Assembly: GCA_029204225.1 (NCBI GenBank) | Contig: CM055099.1 | Coordinates: forward strand, 42,774,597-42,838,596 | DNA: 64,000 bases | From: Diphasiastrum complanatum | Lineage: Eukaryota; Streptophyta; Lycopodiopsida; Lycopodiales; Lycopodiaceae | Direction: 5' to 3' | Shown: positions 52,497 through 64,000 of the stretch, one piece after another | Numbering within the stretch: position 1 is the stretch's first letter | Layout: each line of letters starts with the position of its first letter | Made by a program: the position numbers and the translations under genes | The notes under the pieces: model-generated | What the model was told of the DNA's origin: nothing | Database searches by the model: none | What the model saw: only the letters and a program-made list of their open reading frames with translations

Positions 52497-53870
52497 TTGC
52501 CCGTGATTGCCGTCAGCCTCTCCCTACTACTACTGCTATTTTTTTACCATGAGGGCACTACTCTAGATGATTCCGATATCTACATTCATATTTTTGATGA
52601 GCCTGACCTATCCTCTACATAGCAGACATTGACATTTGTACAGTTACACACTCATTTGTTGGCATTGATTCTCAGGGAGACTTCTAGTTGGTTACCGGGA
52701 AGCAGTTTATGTGTAGCCTGCCAAAGGCTGATGATGCAGCTCTTCTTTCCATTCAGAGTACATCAGTTGCTGCTTCACTTTCACCATCCGTGGGTCCTCT
52801 TCCTCAATTTAATGCTGCTTCGGATTTACAGGTTGTTGTTGTGTGCCTTGCACCTATATGCCTTGATTCACAGATATTGTATTTAGTGGTCATTCCTGGT
52901 TTTATTGATATTGAGACCATATACCTTGGTGGTATTTCTACTATTGCTTTTGCGCATACTTCAGATTGCCCTCCTGGTTCGGTGGTTGGTGCAGTATCTT
53001 TTCCATTGGTCTCTATATCTCCATCTCTTGAGTCTGTTATGGCTGATGTTCCTGTTGATTTCTATGGGGTTCTTCATGGGTCCACATTTGATGGTTCCCT
53101 CGCTATTGGTGATCAGGTTGTATCTTCTTTCGCTTTACTCCATGGATCTCTACTTAGGTTTGTGATCTGTCTCATGATATTTCTACGGTTCCTGACATGA
53201 TTCATGCGCCTTGGCCCTTACTGTTACACATTTTTCATCCGAGGATATTTGCCAGATGGTCACTATTACTTATCTAGGGTATTTATATGCTGGGATATTT
53301 CTAGATAAGTACACGGACATCCTTCCATCTCTTGGTGTTTCTACATATAGGTTTGCTGCAGTCCATGCCGATGCTATGGATATATGGCATTCCTGATTAT
53401 TATATATAGCTTGGTTTCATTTGGACCTGTTGATTGGTGCTGGTTTTTCCATATTACTGATCATCTATGCTGCGGATATCTCTATAATTATGCATGTGGC
53501 TCTCTATCTGTTCCTTGGATTGTTGCTCATTGTCAGGCTTGGCATATCTTGTTGGCTTGGGTTATTGCCTCCGTTCCAGCTACTGTCTGTCTGGGTGATT
53601 TTCAGGTTCCCTGTCATTTCAGGTTGCTCCATATCATTTGGTTTCCGATGCTGAGTTGCCACTTTGTTCTGGTGTTCCGAGACCATCAGGGTACCTTGAG
53701 AAAATTCCTTTTCCTCTCTTGGATAGTTTTTGGGGATGTTGCTACCATATACTTTAGTGTTGCTCATATGTGTTTTGATACTCATTCCCAGCTACATGTG
53801 GATATTGCTCCGATGCTTGCTACTGATGTTGCGGAACCTGTTCCTCGTTCCAGTGCATTTCTTCTATTCC
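52497..53870 (+). other. Unrecognised pyrimidine-rich stretch with open frames
   Basis: About 1.4 kb with strong T/C bias on the plus strand and unusually few stops. The longest frames are 52688-53200 (170 codons) and 53384-53890 (168 codons), with others overlapping. Translations are hydrophobic and Ser/Leu-rich with no motif I recognise, for instance no DSG, YVDD or zinc knuckle. No start context or splice signals stand out. It could be old element DNA, or an unknown gene piece caught between H and I. Confidence 0.4.
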
Positions 53871-54490
53871 TCACTTGTGCGTCTGAGTGATGAATTGCTG
53901 CTCAATGCCTTGGCTCTGGCAGTACTCCTTAAACTCAATAGAGATATATTCTCCACCATTGTCTGACCTGAGGGCCTTGATCGTCCTTCTAGTCTCCTTC
54001 TCTGCATGCTCCTTGAAGATTCTGAAGCAGTTGAAGGCTTCTGATTTCTTCTTTATAAAATACACCGTGGCCCTTCTGGAAAATTCATCAATGAAGTTAT
54101 AAAATACTTGGCATCCTTCAGCGAAGAATTTTTCATCGGGCCACAAATATCTAGATGTACAACATCTAACAATCCTCTAGCAATATGCTGATGGATTGAT
54201 TTAAATGGTTTCCTAGTCTGTTTACCAACTAGACAGTCTTGACAGTCAGGTAACTCGACTTTTTTGCAAGGATAGTCGAGATTAAGAACAATAGATTGTC
54301 TAGACATTCATTGTTCAACAACATGATTTAAATGACCAAGTCTATAATGCCAAAGTAAACTTTTACTTAAATGAATAGAAGTACTGAGAGCCTGACTAGA
54401 GGCAGAAAAGCAATGACTTAATTTGTACAAGTATTGCCTCTTTTCGAGTGCTAGGATCTTGCCTGTCCTATCACCTACTTTACACTGATC
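53871..54490 (-). pseudogene. Copia I integrase fragment
   Basis: The minus strand continues from the gag-protease frame of I after a stop. The zinc-domain pair reads LPDCQDCLVGKQTRKPF (about 54250-54200), then the first Asp in VVHLDICGPMKNSS and KYFITSLMNFPEG, where a frameshift occurs at about 54085. The other frame carries RRATVYFIKKKSEAFNCF and ALRSDNGGEYISIEFKEY with the second Asp. At about 53885 the sequence leaves integrase (IEQQFITQTHK, where PY-x-PQQNG is expected) and joins the pyrimidine-rich stretch. The catalytic Glu part and everything downstream are missing. Confidence 0.75.
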
Positions 54491-54499
54491 ACATTCGAA

Positions 54500-55633
54500 T
54501 TATACTCTTTGTTTTAGATCTGTGATTCTGCTTACAGAGAGCAGATTTGTAGATAAGTTCGGTACATAAAGGACTTCAGAGAGTAGCTTAGACTGATCAT
54601 TAGCAAAGCTTAATCTTATAGTGCCTTCACCTTTAATGACTTGTGTGCTATTGTCACCAGGGTGAACATATTTCTGGGTACTGTAAGGTGTATAGCACTC
54701 GAAACAGCCAATAAGACTAGTCATATGCTGAGTCGCTCCGGAGTCCAGGAACCAAGAACTGTCGCCAGATGCTCCTTGATGGCTGGTCATGAAGGCATCA
54801 TGATTCACTTTTTGAATAGGCTGTGGAGCTTCTGCAGCTGCATTTGCCACTTGATTTGACTGCCCCTTGCTGTTGTTCTTCGCTTGAAGTATCCGGAAGT
54901 CTTGTATTTTGTGGTTGTTTCGCTTGTAGTATCTGCAAAATAGCTTCTTCATTGTCTGCGGATTCGACTGTTCCTTGTGATGAGCTAGTTTCTGGTCCGG
55001 CTTTAATTGCTTCGGGCCTTTTTTCTTCCTCTGCTTTGTTGTGCTCTTGTTGGTGTACAAGGCGTGAGAATCAGCTGAGGTACTTGAGGCTTCGTTCCTC
55101 CACGTTTCTTCCTGCAACAACATAGTAATGACTCTCGAAAGAATCAATTCTGGATGAGTCGTGATGATCATCACCCAGCTGTCGTAAGAGATTGGCAAGC
55201 TTGTAAGCGGTTGCATCACTGCGTCTTGATCGTCTATGACTGATCCGACAGTGGCCATTTGTCTTAGCAGGTTCTTGAACTGATTAATGTAATTTTGTAG
55301 AGAATCACCATTCGTCATCTTGAGAGAGTAGAATTTCTTCTTGAGATGTAGCTTGGAAGCTATATCTCGCACTTCGTATAGTGTGCTCAAGATGTCCCAG
55401 ACTTCTTTCGATGTCTGATCCTCAAATATGTGGCCGATCTGGGTATCCGTGATGTTGAGAATGATCAGCGCGAAAGCCTTTCCATCCTTCAGCTTCCATC
55501 TAGCGATTGTTGCGTCGTCTGCATCGGGTTTTTCTTCTGCACCTGTAACAACGTCATACAATTCTTTAGCCATTAGTATAGTTTTCATCTTAAATTTCCA
55601 CAGATGGTAATTGGCTCCATCAAGCTTGTCCAT
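54500..55633 (-). CDS. Copia I gag-protease, open frame of 377 codons
   Basis: Minus-strand ATG at 55633 gives MDKLDGANYHLWKFKMKTIL, the copia gag start. Gag core DKSK-type segments include DDATIARWKLKDGKAFALII, SKEVWDILSTLYEVRDIASK and LLRQMATVGSVIDDQDAVMQ. A Lys-rich region follows, then a degenerate zinc knuckle, CRYYKRNNHKIQDF, in which the second and last Cys are Tyr and Phe. The protease active site SSWFLDSGATQHMTS is intact, followed by LSEVLYVPNLSTNLLSVSRI. The stop at 54500 comes at the gag/protease-integrase boundary. Open but unlikely to work: the knuckle is lost and pol is cut. Confidence 0.8.
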   Translation of the reverse strand: MDKLDGANYHLWKFKMKTILMAKELYDVVTGAEEKPDADDATIARWKLKDGKAFALIILNITDTQIGHIFEDQTSKEVWDILSTLYEVRDIASKLHLKKKFYSLKMTNGDSLQNYINQFKNLLRQMATVGSVIDDQDAVMQPLTSLPISYDSWVMIITTHPELILSRVITMLLQEETWRNEASSTSADSHALYTNKSTTKQRKKKGPKQLKPDQKLAHHKEQSNPQTMKKLFCRYYKRNNHKIQDFRILQAKNNSKGQSNQVANAAAEAPQPIQKVNHDAFMTSHQGASGDSSWFLDSGATQHMTSLIGCFECYTPYSTQKYVHPGDNSTQVIKGEGTIRLSFANDQSKLLSEVLYVPNLSTNLLSVSRITDLKQRV

Positions 55634-55806
55634 AATAGCACTGGCTTTCCCTTGGGAATCTATGTGGAAGAATTAGTCTAATGATAGGAGAAACTATCAG
55701 TGACTTAAGTATGAAAATCTAAAACTGAAAATACAGAATAAGAAAACAATTACTCTATCGGCTAGTAGAGTGTTGTACTGTGGAAGCTTATCAAACTATG
55801 AAAATA

Positions 55807-55818
55807 GCTCTGATACCA
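55807..55818 (-). promoter_or_regulatory. Primer-binding site of copia I
   Basis: The minus strand reads TGGTATCAGAGC directly next to the LTR end CCGACA; the initiator Met-tRNA site typical of copia. Confidence 0.85.
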
Positions 55819-56934
55819 TGTCGGAGAGAGGGAGATGAGACGAGAGGGGAAAGGTGTCGTATGTAAGAAACAAAAAATTAGCTCAAAAAGAGTAAGATGA
55901 ACACGAACGAGAAACAAAACACAAACAAGAAATGAAACACGAACGAGAAATGAACTCGAACGGAAAGTGTTCGTGCGCAACGGAACAAGCTATATGACTC
56001 TCTTCGTAAGCATGACTACACCTATCAGAATGAGCAGAACGTTAGTGATGGAAATCACAATCATTTTGGATAATGCAGCCAAACCTTAATAAATGAAGTG
56101 CCAGAAGAACAATTTGTCATGAATAGCAAGACAAATTATGTGTCGCGAATGATTCGCGAAGAGCTAGACTGTGCTGGATTGATAATTAGTCGCGAAAGAT
56201 TTGTGAAAGACAAGACTAAATGTTAGTCGTCTATTATCAAAATGAGCAACTAGAAAAGTTAGACAGAATGAATCATAAGCATAACAATATTAACATAGAT
56301 CTGAACGTAGAACAAAGAACTGTTATCAGATTAAGTACATCAAGTATACATGTCAATAAAGCGGTAGAGCACAAGACAATAGCAGACGAACCCATGTGCT
56401 CTACGAAGCTAATTCAATCTGTAAAGGAATGAAACCTTATTACTGACAATAAAGAATCAATGCACAAGGCATCTACTTCGTCTATCTCTTTGATAAGTTT
56501 CTGATGCTAATTTACATACACTTGATCTTCAATCAATGATCTCTGATCAATCAATCTCGTCTCATCATCAGGCCGAATACACAGATGGTCTTCAATATAT
56601 ATACACATAATGTTATAGGTGTGCAGATGAAGAAAGTACAGGAGGGTGGATGTGCTGTCTGCAGGAGATCGTGGGTGGCTGTAGTCATTGTCCAATCTGT
56701 TAGCGCAGTTGCATTGACCGTGAAAAGGATGTGACGTCAACCTTTGCCCAGGTGAACGTTGGTGGTCACCACCTGAACACGTGTAAAAATAGTGTCGCGG
56801 TTCTTTAATCTTTTCTTTGTCTGTGAGAATTTGCATGTTAATATGCAGATTGTGCGACAACACGAGTAAATATGCAGCATGAATGGAGGCAGATTAAAAT
56901 GGGATCTAGGAGAGTAGAGGAAATAAATCCAACA
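55819..56934 (-). mobile_element. Copia I 5' LTR
   Basis: 1116 bases. On the minus strand it begins TGTTGGATTTATTTCC (56934) and ends TCTCCGACA (55819). It holds the perfect hairpin TCGCGAATGATTCGCGA at 56143-56159. The flank after it is TGCAT. Similar in ends and length to 43956-45090. Confidence 0.8.
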
Positions 56935-58740
56935 TGCATGACATCCCAGAAGTTTGAGACAAAAAATGATGCATGCGGCCATGCCTTCTCTTTGCCAATA
57001 CCATATTGCATTTGGATTCTCTCCTTCATACTTGGAATCTACAATTAAGTAATAATGAGGGTAGGCAATACTAACAGCCCTCTAGGATAGTATCAGATCT
57101 TCCCATCCTTAGATATTTGGGAGCCCACCACCCTCAATACAATGGTGGTTTACAATATGCTCCCCCCTTTAAGGAATCCTTTGTCGCAAAGACAGATAAA
57201 TGTGCACATGGGTTCAAACCACAACTAGATAATGGTGGATCCCTCCTCGCCATTGCCTCCACACTTGCCTTAGGCCTATACACCCCTCCTCCAAGAAGGT
57301 GTTATATTGTATTTAGACTCTCTCTCTTCATATCGTTGCATTGCACTTTAAGGGATTCTTTGATAAAAGACAAAGTCAAATCAACATGTCACATGATGGC
57401 CTTCAATTTAAAAAAGAGAATGAATAGGTCAAAGTCCATGTCAAAGCTCTTTAATCCCCTTTGTGAATTTGTCTTTAAACATGTTTTGAAGGGTGTAGAA
57501 TAATTCATTCAAAAAGGCAAAATAAGAAAGAGCATGATATCAAATCTTTTAAGAAAAGTATGTACGTCAAATTCCTTGTGATCTAGGGTCTCATTTTTCA
57601 CAATGGTCAAGAGTTCCATTGCAACTCCAAGGGTGTATGTTGGGCCTCATTCTCATCTAACGATGCAGAAACCTTTGTGCTGGTGAAGATATCATGGTGC
57701 ATCTCACAAGCACTCTTTAAGACAAGAATAATAACAAACATATATAAATATCTTGATGCATTTCATTCTCAAACACAACCATAAATGATAGAGATAGATA
57801 TTAGAGTGGCCCTTAAGGATTTTGTTTTTTTATGAGGATTCAATTCTTGCTCATGGTGGGCAATCTAGAATAGAAACTAGAAAACATGCTCTAGTTTTTG
57901 TATGTACAAATTTGTGTGGTGAACAAGTTTTTTTGTTGTATCATACCATGGAGGAGTAGATTTAAAAGTATATCTACTACTTGTCCTTTTGAGTAGATAG
58001 TAGATACAAGACATATCTTGTTGGAGGTGCCGTCAAAGACCTTGCCTAACAATGCATAACAATATGTTTAGCATCTCATTTAAGGGGTGGAACACAATGC
58101 TCATTAAAAAGTTTCAAAAGCCAACATAACATTTTAATAAAGTTGATAAAAGACTAGAACAAACCTAGAATTTATAGCTAAAATTGGTTGATTTTTTTAA
58201 AGTGAAAAATGTGCAAAGTTAAAACTAAGTGGTAAAATGTCAATCTCAATTGGCCTAATTGAATTTTTAGACTTTTTAAGGAGCACATGATATTATGGGT
58301 GACCATATTCAGCACAATGATTGACAAGTTAGCCATGGTGCAACAACCATCTAATGGAGAGGGTGAGGGTGGGTGATACCACCGTCTCTCAATATCTTCC
58401 CACCATTGACACTAATGTGGTGGTTCAAAGTATGCTATCCCCATGTTATGGATTTGTTGGCCAGCCTTGGCATGAGGACTCCCTGAGTAGTGATGGTGGG
58501 TAGGCCTGAGTTTTGGGAGTAGCTTATACCTGAACTAGACTGAGAGGAGTCTGGAAATCTTCAGCTCATAGTCTACATTATCATTTAAGCCTTTCCAGTT
58601 GAAAAAAAAAAAAAATTCCCGACTGACAGCACTGCTCACAAGTAAAACAACAACACTCCATTCTCTCTTTTATACCTTATGAATCATTGCTATTTGCTCA
58701 CACTAGCAAACAGTGAATGAATTCCCAGCAGCAAAAATCC
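56935..58740. other. Intergenic between copia I and the GH18 gene
   Basis: No convincing gene. A plus-strand frame at 57117-57503 (128 codons) has no known motif. Two loosely similar segments, GGTGGTTTACAATATGCT at about 57144 and GTGGTTCAAAGTATGCTA at about 58422, suggest pieces of one repeat family. An A-run is at 58601-58614. Confidence 0.4.
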
Positions 58741-58767
58741 TATAGACCATAGTATATACTATAGGAG

Positions 58768-58777
58768 CTATATATAG
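58768..58777 (+). promoter_or_regulatory. Candidate TATA box of the GH18 gene
   Basis: CTATATATAG about 200 bases before the ATG at 58981, in a position fitting a plant promoter with a 5' leader of roughly 170 bases. Position and sequence only. Confidence 0.5.
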
Positions 58778-58980
58778 AGCTCATTGTTCCTCTGGATCTC
58801 TTGGGCTTGCTTAGATTAGCTCAGCAACATTGGAATCAACTACAATTTTCCAGGAGCAGCAAGTCTAGTTCTATAAAAACATAGTTGTAGAGCTAATTGC
58901 GATATTTTTTGTGTTAATCAGTTCTGCTCCTGCTGTGCCATAGTCTTCTGCAAGGATCAAAGGAGGGAGGACAAGGAAGC

Positions 58981-60114
58981 ATGATGAGTAATATGAGAAC
59001 AAGGAGTTTACCACGTTTTATTTTTGTGCTGATCTTGTATGTGGCGACTGTAGCTTGTGCAGCCTTATCTGTCAGCCTTAAAGGTATGTGTATGCTTGGC
59101 TGTCATCTTCTTCCTGACGTGGTCCATGAAAAGCATAAAAATGTCAAAAAGCTCTAAAAAGTATAATATTTCAAGTTTTCTTTTGTTGTTGATTCAATAG
59201 TTGCATCTGATGGTGTCAATCTTTTGGATGTCTCTAAAGATGGCAGTGGCTTCTCGGCAAAGAGGAGCGGTGTAACTGGGTCAAGCAAGGTGATTATGGA
59301 TTATATTGGTGCAAGCGGTGCTTCTGTCACCGTCGATCATGCCCCAATCATTAGTAACAACACACGATTTTACCTGATTCTAGCCTTTGCCATCGATGCA
59401 GCTCCAAATGGCAAATCGCTAAACGGCAGCTTCAGCAACTATTGGGCTGATAGCATCACCCCAGAATCAATAGCACTTCTCAAAGCCAAGCATACAAATG
59501 TGAGGGTGCTAGTGAGTCTGGCAGGTGATTCATTCTACATATCAGATAGCAATATGCCTCTTATTTACTGGTATGATCCAGCAAGTACTAGCACATGGAT
59601 CAACAATGCCGTGAGCTCGCTTACATCATTAGTGAATAAATACCACATTGATGGCGTGGACATTGACTATGAGAATTTCCGGCATAATGACCATTATAGA
59701 TTCACATTATGCATCGGTGACGTTCTCAAAGAGCTCAAAAACAGAAAAGTAATCACAATTGCAACCATGGCCCCCTACGGCAGCATCTCCAGCATATATC
59801 AAAACCTTCACAATTTCTACGGAAGTACATTTGATTACATAAATTATCAGTTCTATTCAGATGAAATGTACACCGTGCAAAAGTATCTGGAGGATTATCG
59901 CAATATTGTTAAGTACTTCAATGCTCCTGGCAAAGTGACAATGGCTACCCAATTGTATGGGCAAGGGCTGAATGGAACAAAATTTGTAAGTGTTGTGCAA
60001 GAGCTTCTGAAAACTGATCCTCAGTTTCCAGGAGTTATGATCTGGGATTATGATGCTTCTGCAAAAATTGGGTTCCAGACTGAGATGGCACTGCAACACC
60101 TCTTCTCACAATAG
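58981..60114 (+). CDS. Secreted GH18 chitinase-type protein, two exons
   Basis: The only gene in the window that appears functional. Exon 1 (58981-59083) encodes a signal peptide (MMSNMRTRSLPRFIFVLILY, then VATVACA). The intron 59084-59200 has GTATGT and a pyrimidine-rich tract before CAATAG. Exon 2 (59201-60114) completes 338 residues. The GH18 barrel is recognised by MDYIGASG at the start, a LAFAID strand, VRVLVSLAGDSF and the catalytic DGVDIDYE, whose acid Glu is about residue 192. YINYQFYSDE follows, and GVMIWDYDAS near the end. All key acids of the DxxDxDxE motif are present, so it probably hydrolyses chitin-like substrates in the apoplast or vacuole. The overall pattern resembles plant bulb chitinases and chitinase-2-like or narbonin-like proteins more than class III hevamine. 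No chitin-binding domain is visible. The exon structure is inferred. Confidence 0.85.
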
Positions 60115-61549
60115 TGAGAGTAATGAAGTACCTCTACCTATAGCAAGAAGAAAGAGTCTGTAAATCTTATGGGAAAGCTTTGTTTCTGCTTTCATATATC
60201 ATTGAATATCTTAGAGTACTCAGCAAATTTAGACTCAAGGATCATGAAAAGGTTTGTTTTGGAATGAATGCATTAGATGTGATGTGTCATTGCCTCCTTT
60301 TTTTTTGAAGTATTTACGCAACTAGTAATTGACAACAACCACATCATGGTCAAGCCAAAGCCCTAGAAAGATCCTTAGATCATTACATGTCCAATGGCCA
60401 CATTAAACAACTCTAAATATCTTTGCATCTTGCACTTGATGTGTTTGTTCACCTCACATTAAAGTTTGATGGTAGCTGTATGAAATGATATTAGTATCAC
60501 ATAAGTGGATGCTTTACATATAATGTTAAATAAGCCTTAAAATCTACATCAAAAAAGGCTTTAAGTGCTTATGCTTCACATATCTTGTAGCAATCTGATG
60601 GCTCTGATCGTGACAAAAGAAACCTCTCTTACTAAGATATTTTATAAACTACTAGGAAAACCCCCGACACCTCCCAAACTTTTAAAAGCCATTGGGGGGC
60701 AAGTGGATTCTTCTATCAAACCTCCTGCCATAACAATCGTATCTTCACTCCCCTAAACCCTCACCACAAAATCCAGCTCAGTAGCACGATCTGCATGTGA
60801 GGGCCATTGCACACTCTGAAGTGTCCTATGTCCAAGTTTCTTAAGGGCAAGAGAAAGGCATATGCCTTTAACCTTGACTTGATACTGAGTTAGATGAACC
60901 CAATTATCTATCCAAAACCAAGCAAGAGCTCAAGGAAGGTGAGACACCTCCTAGACGATTTTTCAAAACGTGTCAATTTTTCCCATGTAATTACTCAATT
61001 ACATCTACCTACCAAGATGGAGTTAGACCAATGGATGACTCCAACAACAAACATGATCCTCCAAGCTATAGGGCTAGGATCATTTTGTCCTCCCATTTTC
61101 GAAAACAATGACTTGATCTTGCAAGCTTTTGTCTCTTGGGATAGCAAAAATTCAATCATCATACAATCCAACAACAACACAATTGTCAAAGTAACTATTC
61201 AATAGTATATAATTGCTACAGCGCCCTCTAGTTCAAGGGAGAGAAAAGCCTCAAGACTCATGTCGTAGGTAGCAAGGACATTGAAACATATTTTCAATCA
61301 GCAAGTGGATGTATGTATCTCCAACTATAGGTTGTTGATTCAGATTATCATAGACCAATCTGTTAGATGATTTTTTGACATCAAAATCAGGCGAGAATTG
61401 AGAATTTTTTTTTACAATATTATTGTAACAATCGACATGTAAAAGATGGAAACTTATAAATATTAACAATATAAATTGCCTTAGAATGAGGGGTCTCAGC
61501 CCACCTAGAAAGTGGTTAGAGAAGACTTTACAACACTAGAATTAGCCTT
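60115..61549. other. 3' flank of GH18 gene and intergenic DNA
   Basis: The gene's 3' untranslated part presumably lies in the first 100-200 bases; I see no clean AATAAA. Farther on, a plus-strand frame of 103 codons (60894-61205) starts MNPIIYPKPSKSSRKVRHLL and contains DFSKRVNFSHVITQLHLPTK. It has no motif I recognise and may be a fragment of an unknown element. The rest is AT-rich with stops in all frames. Confidence 0.4.
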
Positions 61550-61760
61550 TGTTATTTAGCTCAAAAACTATGTCTAACGCTCTCTATGTACCTGGATTCA
61601 CAAAGAATTTATTATCTATTAGCAAAATTTCTGAGCAAGGTTACAATATTAAATTCAATTCGAATGAATGTGTAAATCCGATAATAAATCTCTAATAATA
61701 AATCCGATGTTCTTGCAAAAGGAGTAAGGCATGGTTACTGTGAGAAATATCAACTAGTTT
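61550..61760 (+). pseudogene. Copia fragment between protease and integrase
   Basis: The plus strand reads NALYVPGFTKNLLSISKISE and QGYNIKFNSNECV, then DVLAKGVRHGYCEKYQL, the standard stretch between copia protease and integrase. About 200 bases only, with stops; cut on the right by the D2 LTR at 61779. No counterpart nearby. Confidence 0.7.
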
Positions 61761-61778
61761 AGTCATGTTTAGTTCATT

Positions 61779-62490
<712 letters not shown>

Positions 62491-63090
62491 TGGTATCAGA
62501 GCTATTGTTGCAGGTCATTGAAGGATCAGCCATCTTTAGCAAGGATTTGGAGGAGTTACCAATTCAAGAGTGTGCTAGATTGATATCTACTCAAAAGTCA
62601 AGCATTTTTCATGTGTAGAATTGATTTTTTGTAAATCAAAACTCAATTTAGGTTTATGAACTTGAAGTAGGCAAATTTCACACATCATTTATTGGATTTG
62701 GGCGATTTTAATTGCATTAGATAGGTCTCACTGAAGACTACAAGATTCTATATCAACCTTGTAGCATTTGCATATAGAATTTGGATGATTCAATTTTTTG
62801 TACTTTTGTCAAAACCCTAAATTTGTTTGAATCTCTTGTTTTTAAGGTTGCTGGACTTCTCAAGAGTGTGTTTTAAGTTTAGGAAGTACAAAAGTTCATG
62901 AGATTGTAGGTTGATCATGTGTTGATCAAGTATCTTCCACTCTATGTGTTGATTTTGCTAGGTTTGGTGCAAGAAAGAGATTTGAGAGGTTCCATATCTT
63001 TGTGATTTCTTCTTGAGTTCATTTTTTGACATTCAAGAGAGTGCTTTGTGCATTGGAACATTTTTAAAGAGAGGATTGGGTCATTGCAAC
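62491..63090 (+). other. D2 primer site and leader
   Basis: The primer site is followed by a leader of about 590 bases, collinear with D1 up to 63003. An in-frame ATG at 63013 could extend gag by 26 residues, but the family B gag begins at the position equivalent to 63091. Confidence 0.7.
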
Positions 63091-64000
63091 ATGGCTACAA
63101 ATGGAGGCTTTATGCTGGAAAGCAATGATAGGCTTACCTCAAGTAACTATTCTACTTGGAAGGTGAGAATGGAGTCTCTCCTTGAGATGAATGAGTTGAT
63201 GGACATTGTTGTAGGAGTGGAAGAAATGCCCTTGGCACAAGAAGATAAAATGAGTTATGACAAGAGAGCTAAAAGAGCTCTACACATCATAAAGGTGAAT
63301 GTTACCAATGAGTTTCTCAAAGAAGTTGGTAAGTGCAATTCATCTAATGAGGCTTGGGAAGCTTTGAAGAAGCTTTATTAATCCAAGTATACATCAAGAG
63401 TACTTACTCTTAGAAGGCAAATATTTCAAAGTATGCAAAAGAAGGAAGAGAGTGCTCATGCTTTTGTATTGAGAGTTAAAGCATTTAATAATGAGCTAGC
63501 ATGAGTTGATGAGAGCAGTAAGGAGGTAGAACTTGTGCAAGTTATACTTAATGGCTTACTTGATGATCATGCTAATCTTGTTTAAAGCTTTGCTATTCAA
63601 AGAACTTTGCCAAGCATGGTGGATTTGCAAGAGATTTTGGTGAATGAGGAGTCTAGGCTTCAAGCAAAAGGTGGATTTACATCAGCATCTCAATATGAAG
63701 AGGAGGCCATGTTCATCAAAGGCAAACTCAAGGGCAAAGGTAAAAGAAAATGGTCTAAAGGGAAAGATCAAGGTGAGACTTCTTCTTTTGGCAAAAAGAA
63801 AGATAGATCCAAGTTAAAATGCTTCTATTGTGGAATCAAAGGGCATTTTGCTAATGAATGTTTGAAGAAGCAAAGATATGAAGGTAGCAAGCAAATCAAC
63901 TTTACTACTAATGATGAGGATCTACGTGTTTGTGATTCTCTTATGATGTGTTCTTCAATTCCAATATCAAGTGAAGGTGACAAAGATTCATGGTGGATTG
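63091..64000 (+). pseudogene. Copia D2 gag, running off the window
   Basis: ATG at 63091 gives MATNGGFMLESNDRLTSSNY, STWKVRMESLLEMNELMDIV and RALHIIKVNVTNEFLKEVGK, a sister of the family B gag. Three in-frame stops occur (TAA at 63379, TGA at 63502, TAA at 63583), but the frame is otherwise open to the window end. The CCHC knuckle CFYCGIKGHFANEC is at about 63817-63860 and the first residues of the protease (DSWWI) close the window. A few substitutions would account for all damage in this stretch, so it may be a fairly young copy. Confidence 0.85.

Noticed and set aside
43951-56939. The I-type LTR at 43956-45090 and the copia I half at 53871-56934 as two ends of one element split by later insertions
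   Set aside because: Flanks differ (CAATG against TGCAT), the LTRs differ at many positions, and the DNA between includes the 3' LTR of G, so they are separate copies.

Overview
The window looks like transposable-element-rich nuclear DNA of a land plant. The evidence is plant-type (CCCTAAA)n telomere-like repeats, Ty1/copia elements primed by the usual initiator-Met tRNA site (TGGTATCAGAGC), Ty3 elements with Tat/Athila-like primer sites (TGGCGCCGTTG, TGGTGTCGTTG), hAT transposases of the DUF659 type, and one spliced plant GH18 chitinase-type gene. Clade cannot be fixed by reading alone. A large-genome fern, lycophyte or gymnosperm would fit, but this is inference. I see no rRNA, tRNA, CRISPR or bacterial-type features.

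Layout, left to right. 0-7.7 kb: a decayed hAT transposase (580-1896), a cluster of tandem repeats (2.2-3.6 kb), and a second hAT element (4348-7674) with foldback-like ends made of a repeated 14-mer. 9-9.5 kb: a Ty3 protease relic. 11.7-16.2 kb: a stack of truncated copia elements, F1 (minus) cut by D1 (plus), which is cut by J (minus). 16.2-28.2 kb: a minus-strand Ty3 element E whose protease-RT interval carries a complete plus-strand copia B with two LTRs and a GAGTT target duplication. 28.2-36.0 kb: copia LTR pieces F2 and F3, and a minus-strand mosaic whose gag-protease-integrase half and LTR are of family B while its RT-RNase H half and LTR are of another family (C). 36.4-45.9 kb: a plus-strand Ty3 element G without a recognisable RT domain, with a MITE in its 5' LTR and a copia LTR (I-like) near its 3' end. 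47.0-52.5 kb: copia H, nearly complete. 52.5-53.9 kb: unrecognised pyrimidine-rich sequence. 53.9-56.9 kb: 5' half of copia I (minus). 58.7-60.2 kb: the only gene that looks functional, a secreted GH18 protein with one short intron. 61.5-64 kb: a copia scrap and copia D2, which runs off the right edge.

Hardly any element is intact. The longest undamaged reading frames are the 390-codon gag-protease of the mosaic (33847-35019), a 377-codon gag-protease (54500-55633) and the GH18 gene. The most informative observations are the mosaic copia, the MITE revealed by comparing the two LTRs of G, the RY-motif (CATGCA) cluster in the B LTRs, the recurrent CACACGTGTG palindromes in several copia LTRs, the tandem hairpin repeats in the J LTR, and the hAT foldback ends. 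I found no convincing new biochemical system.
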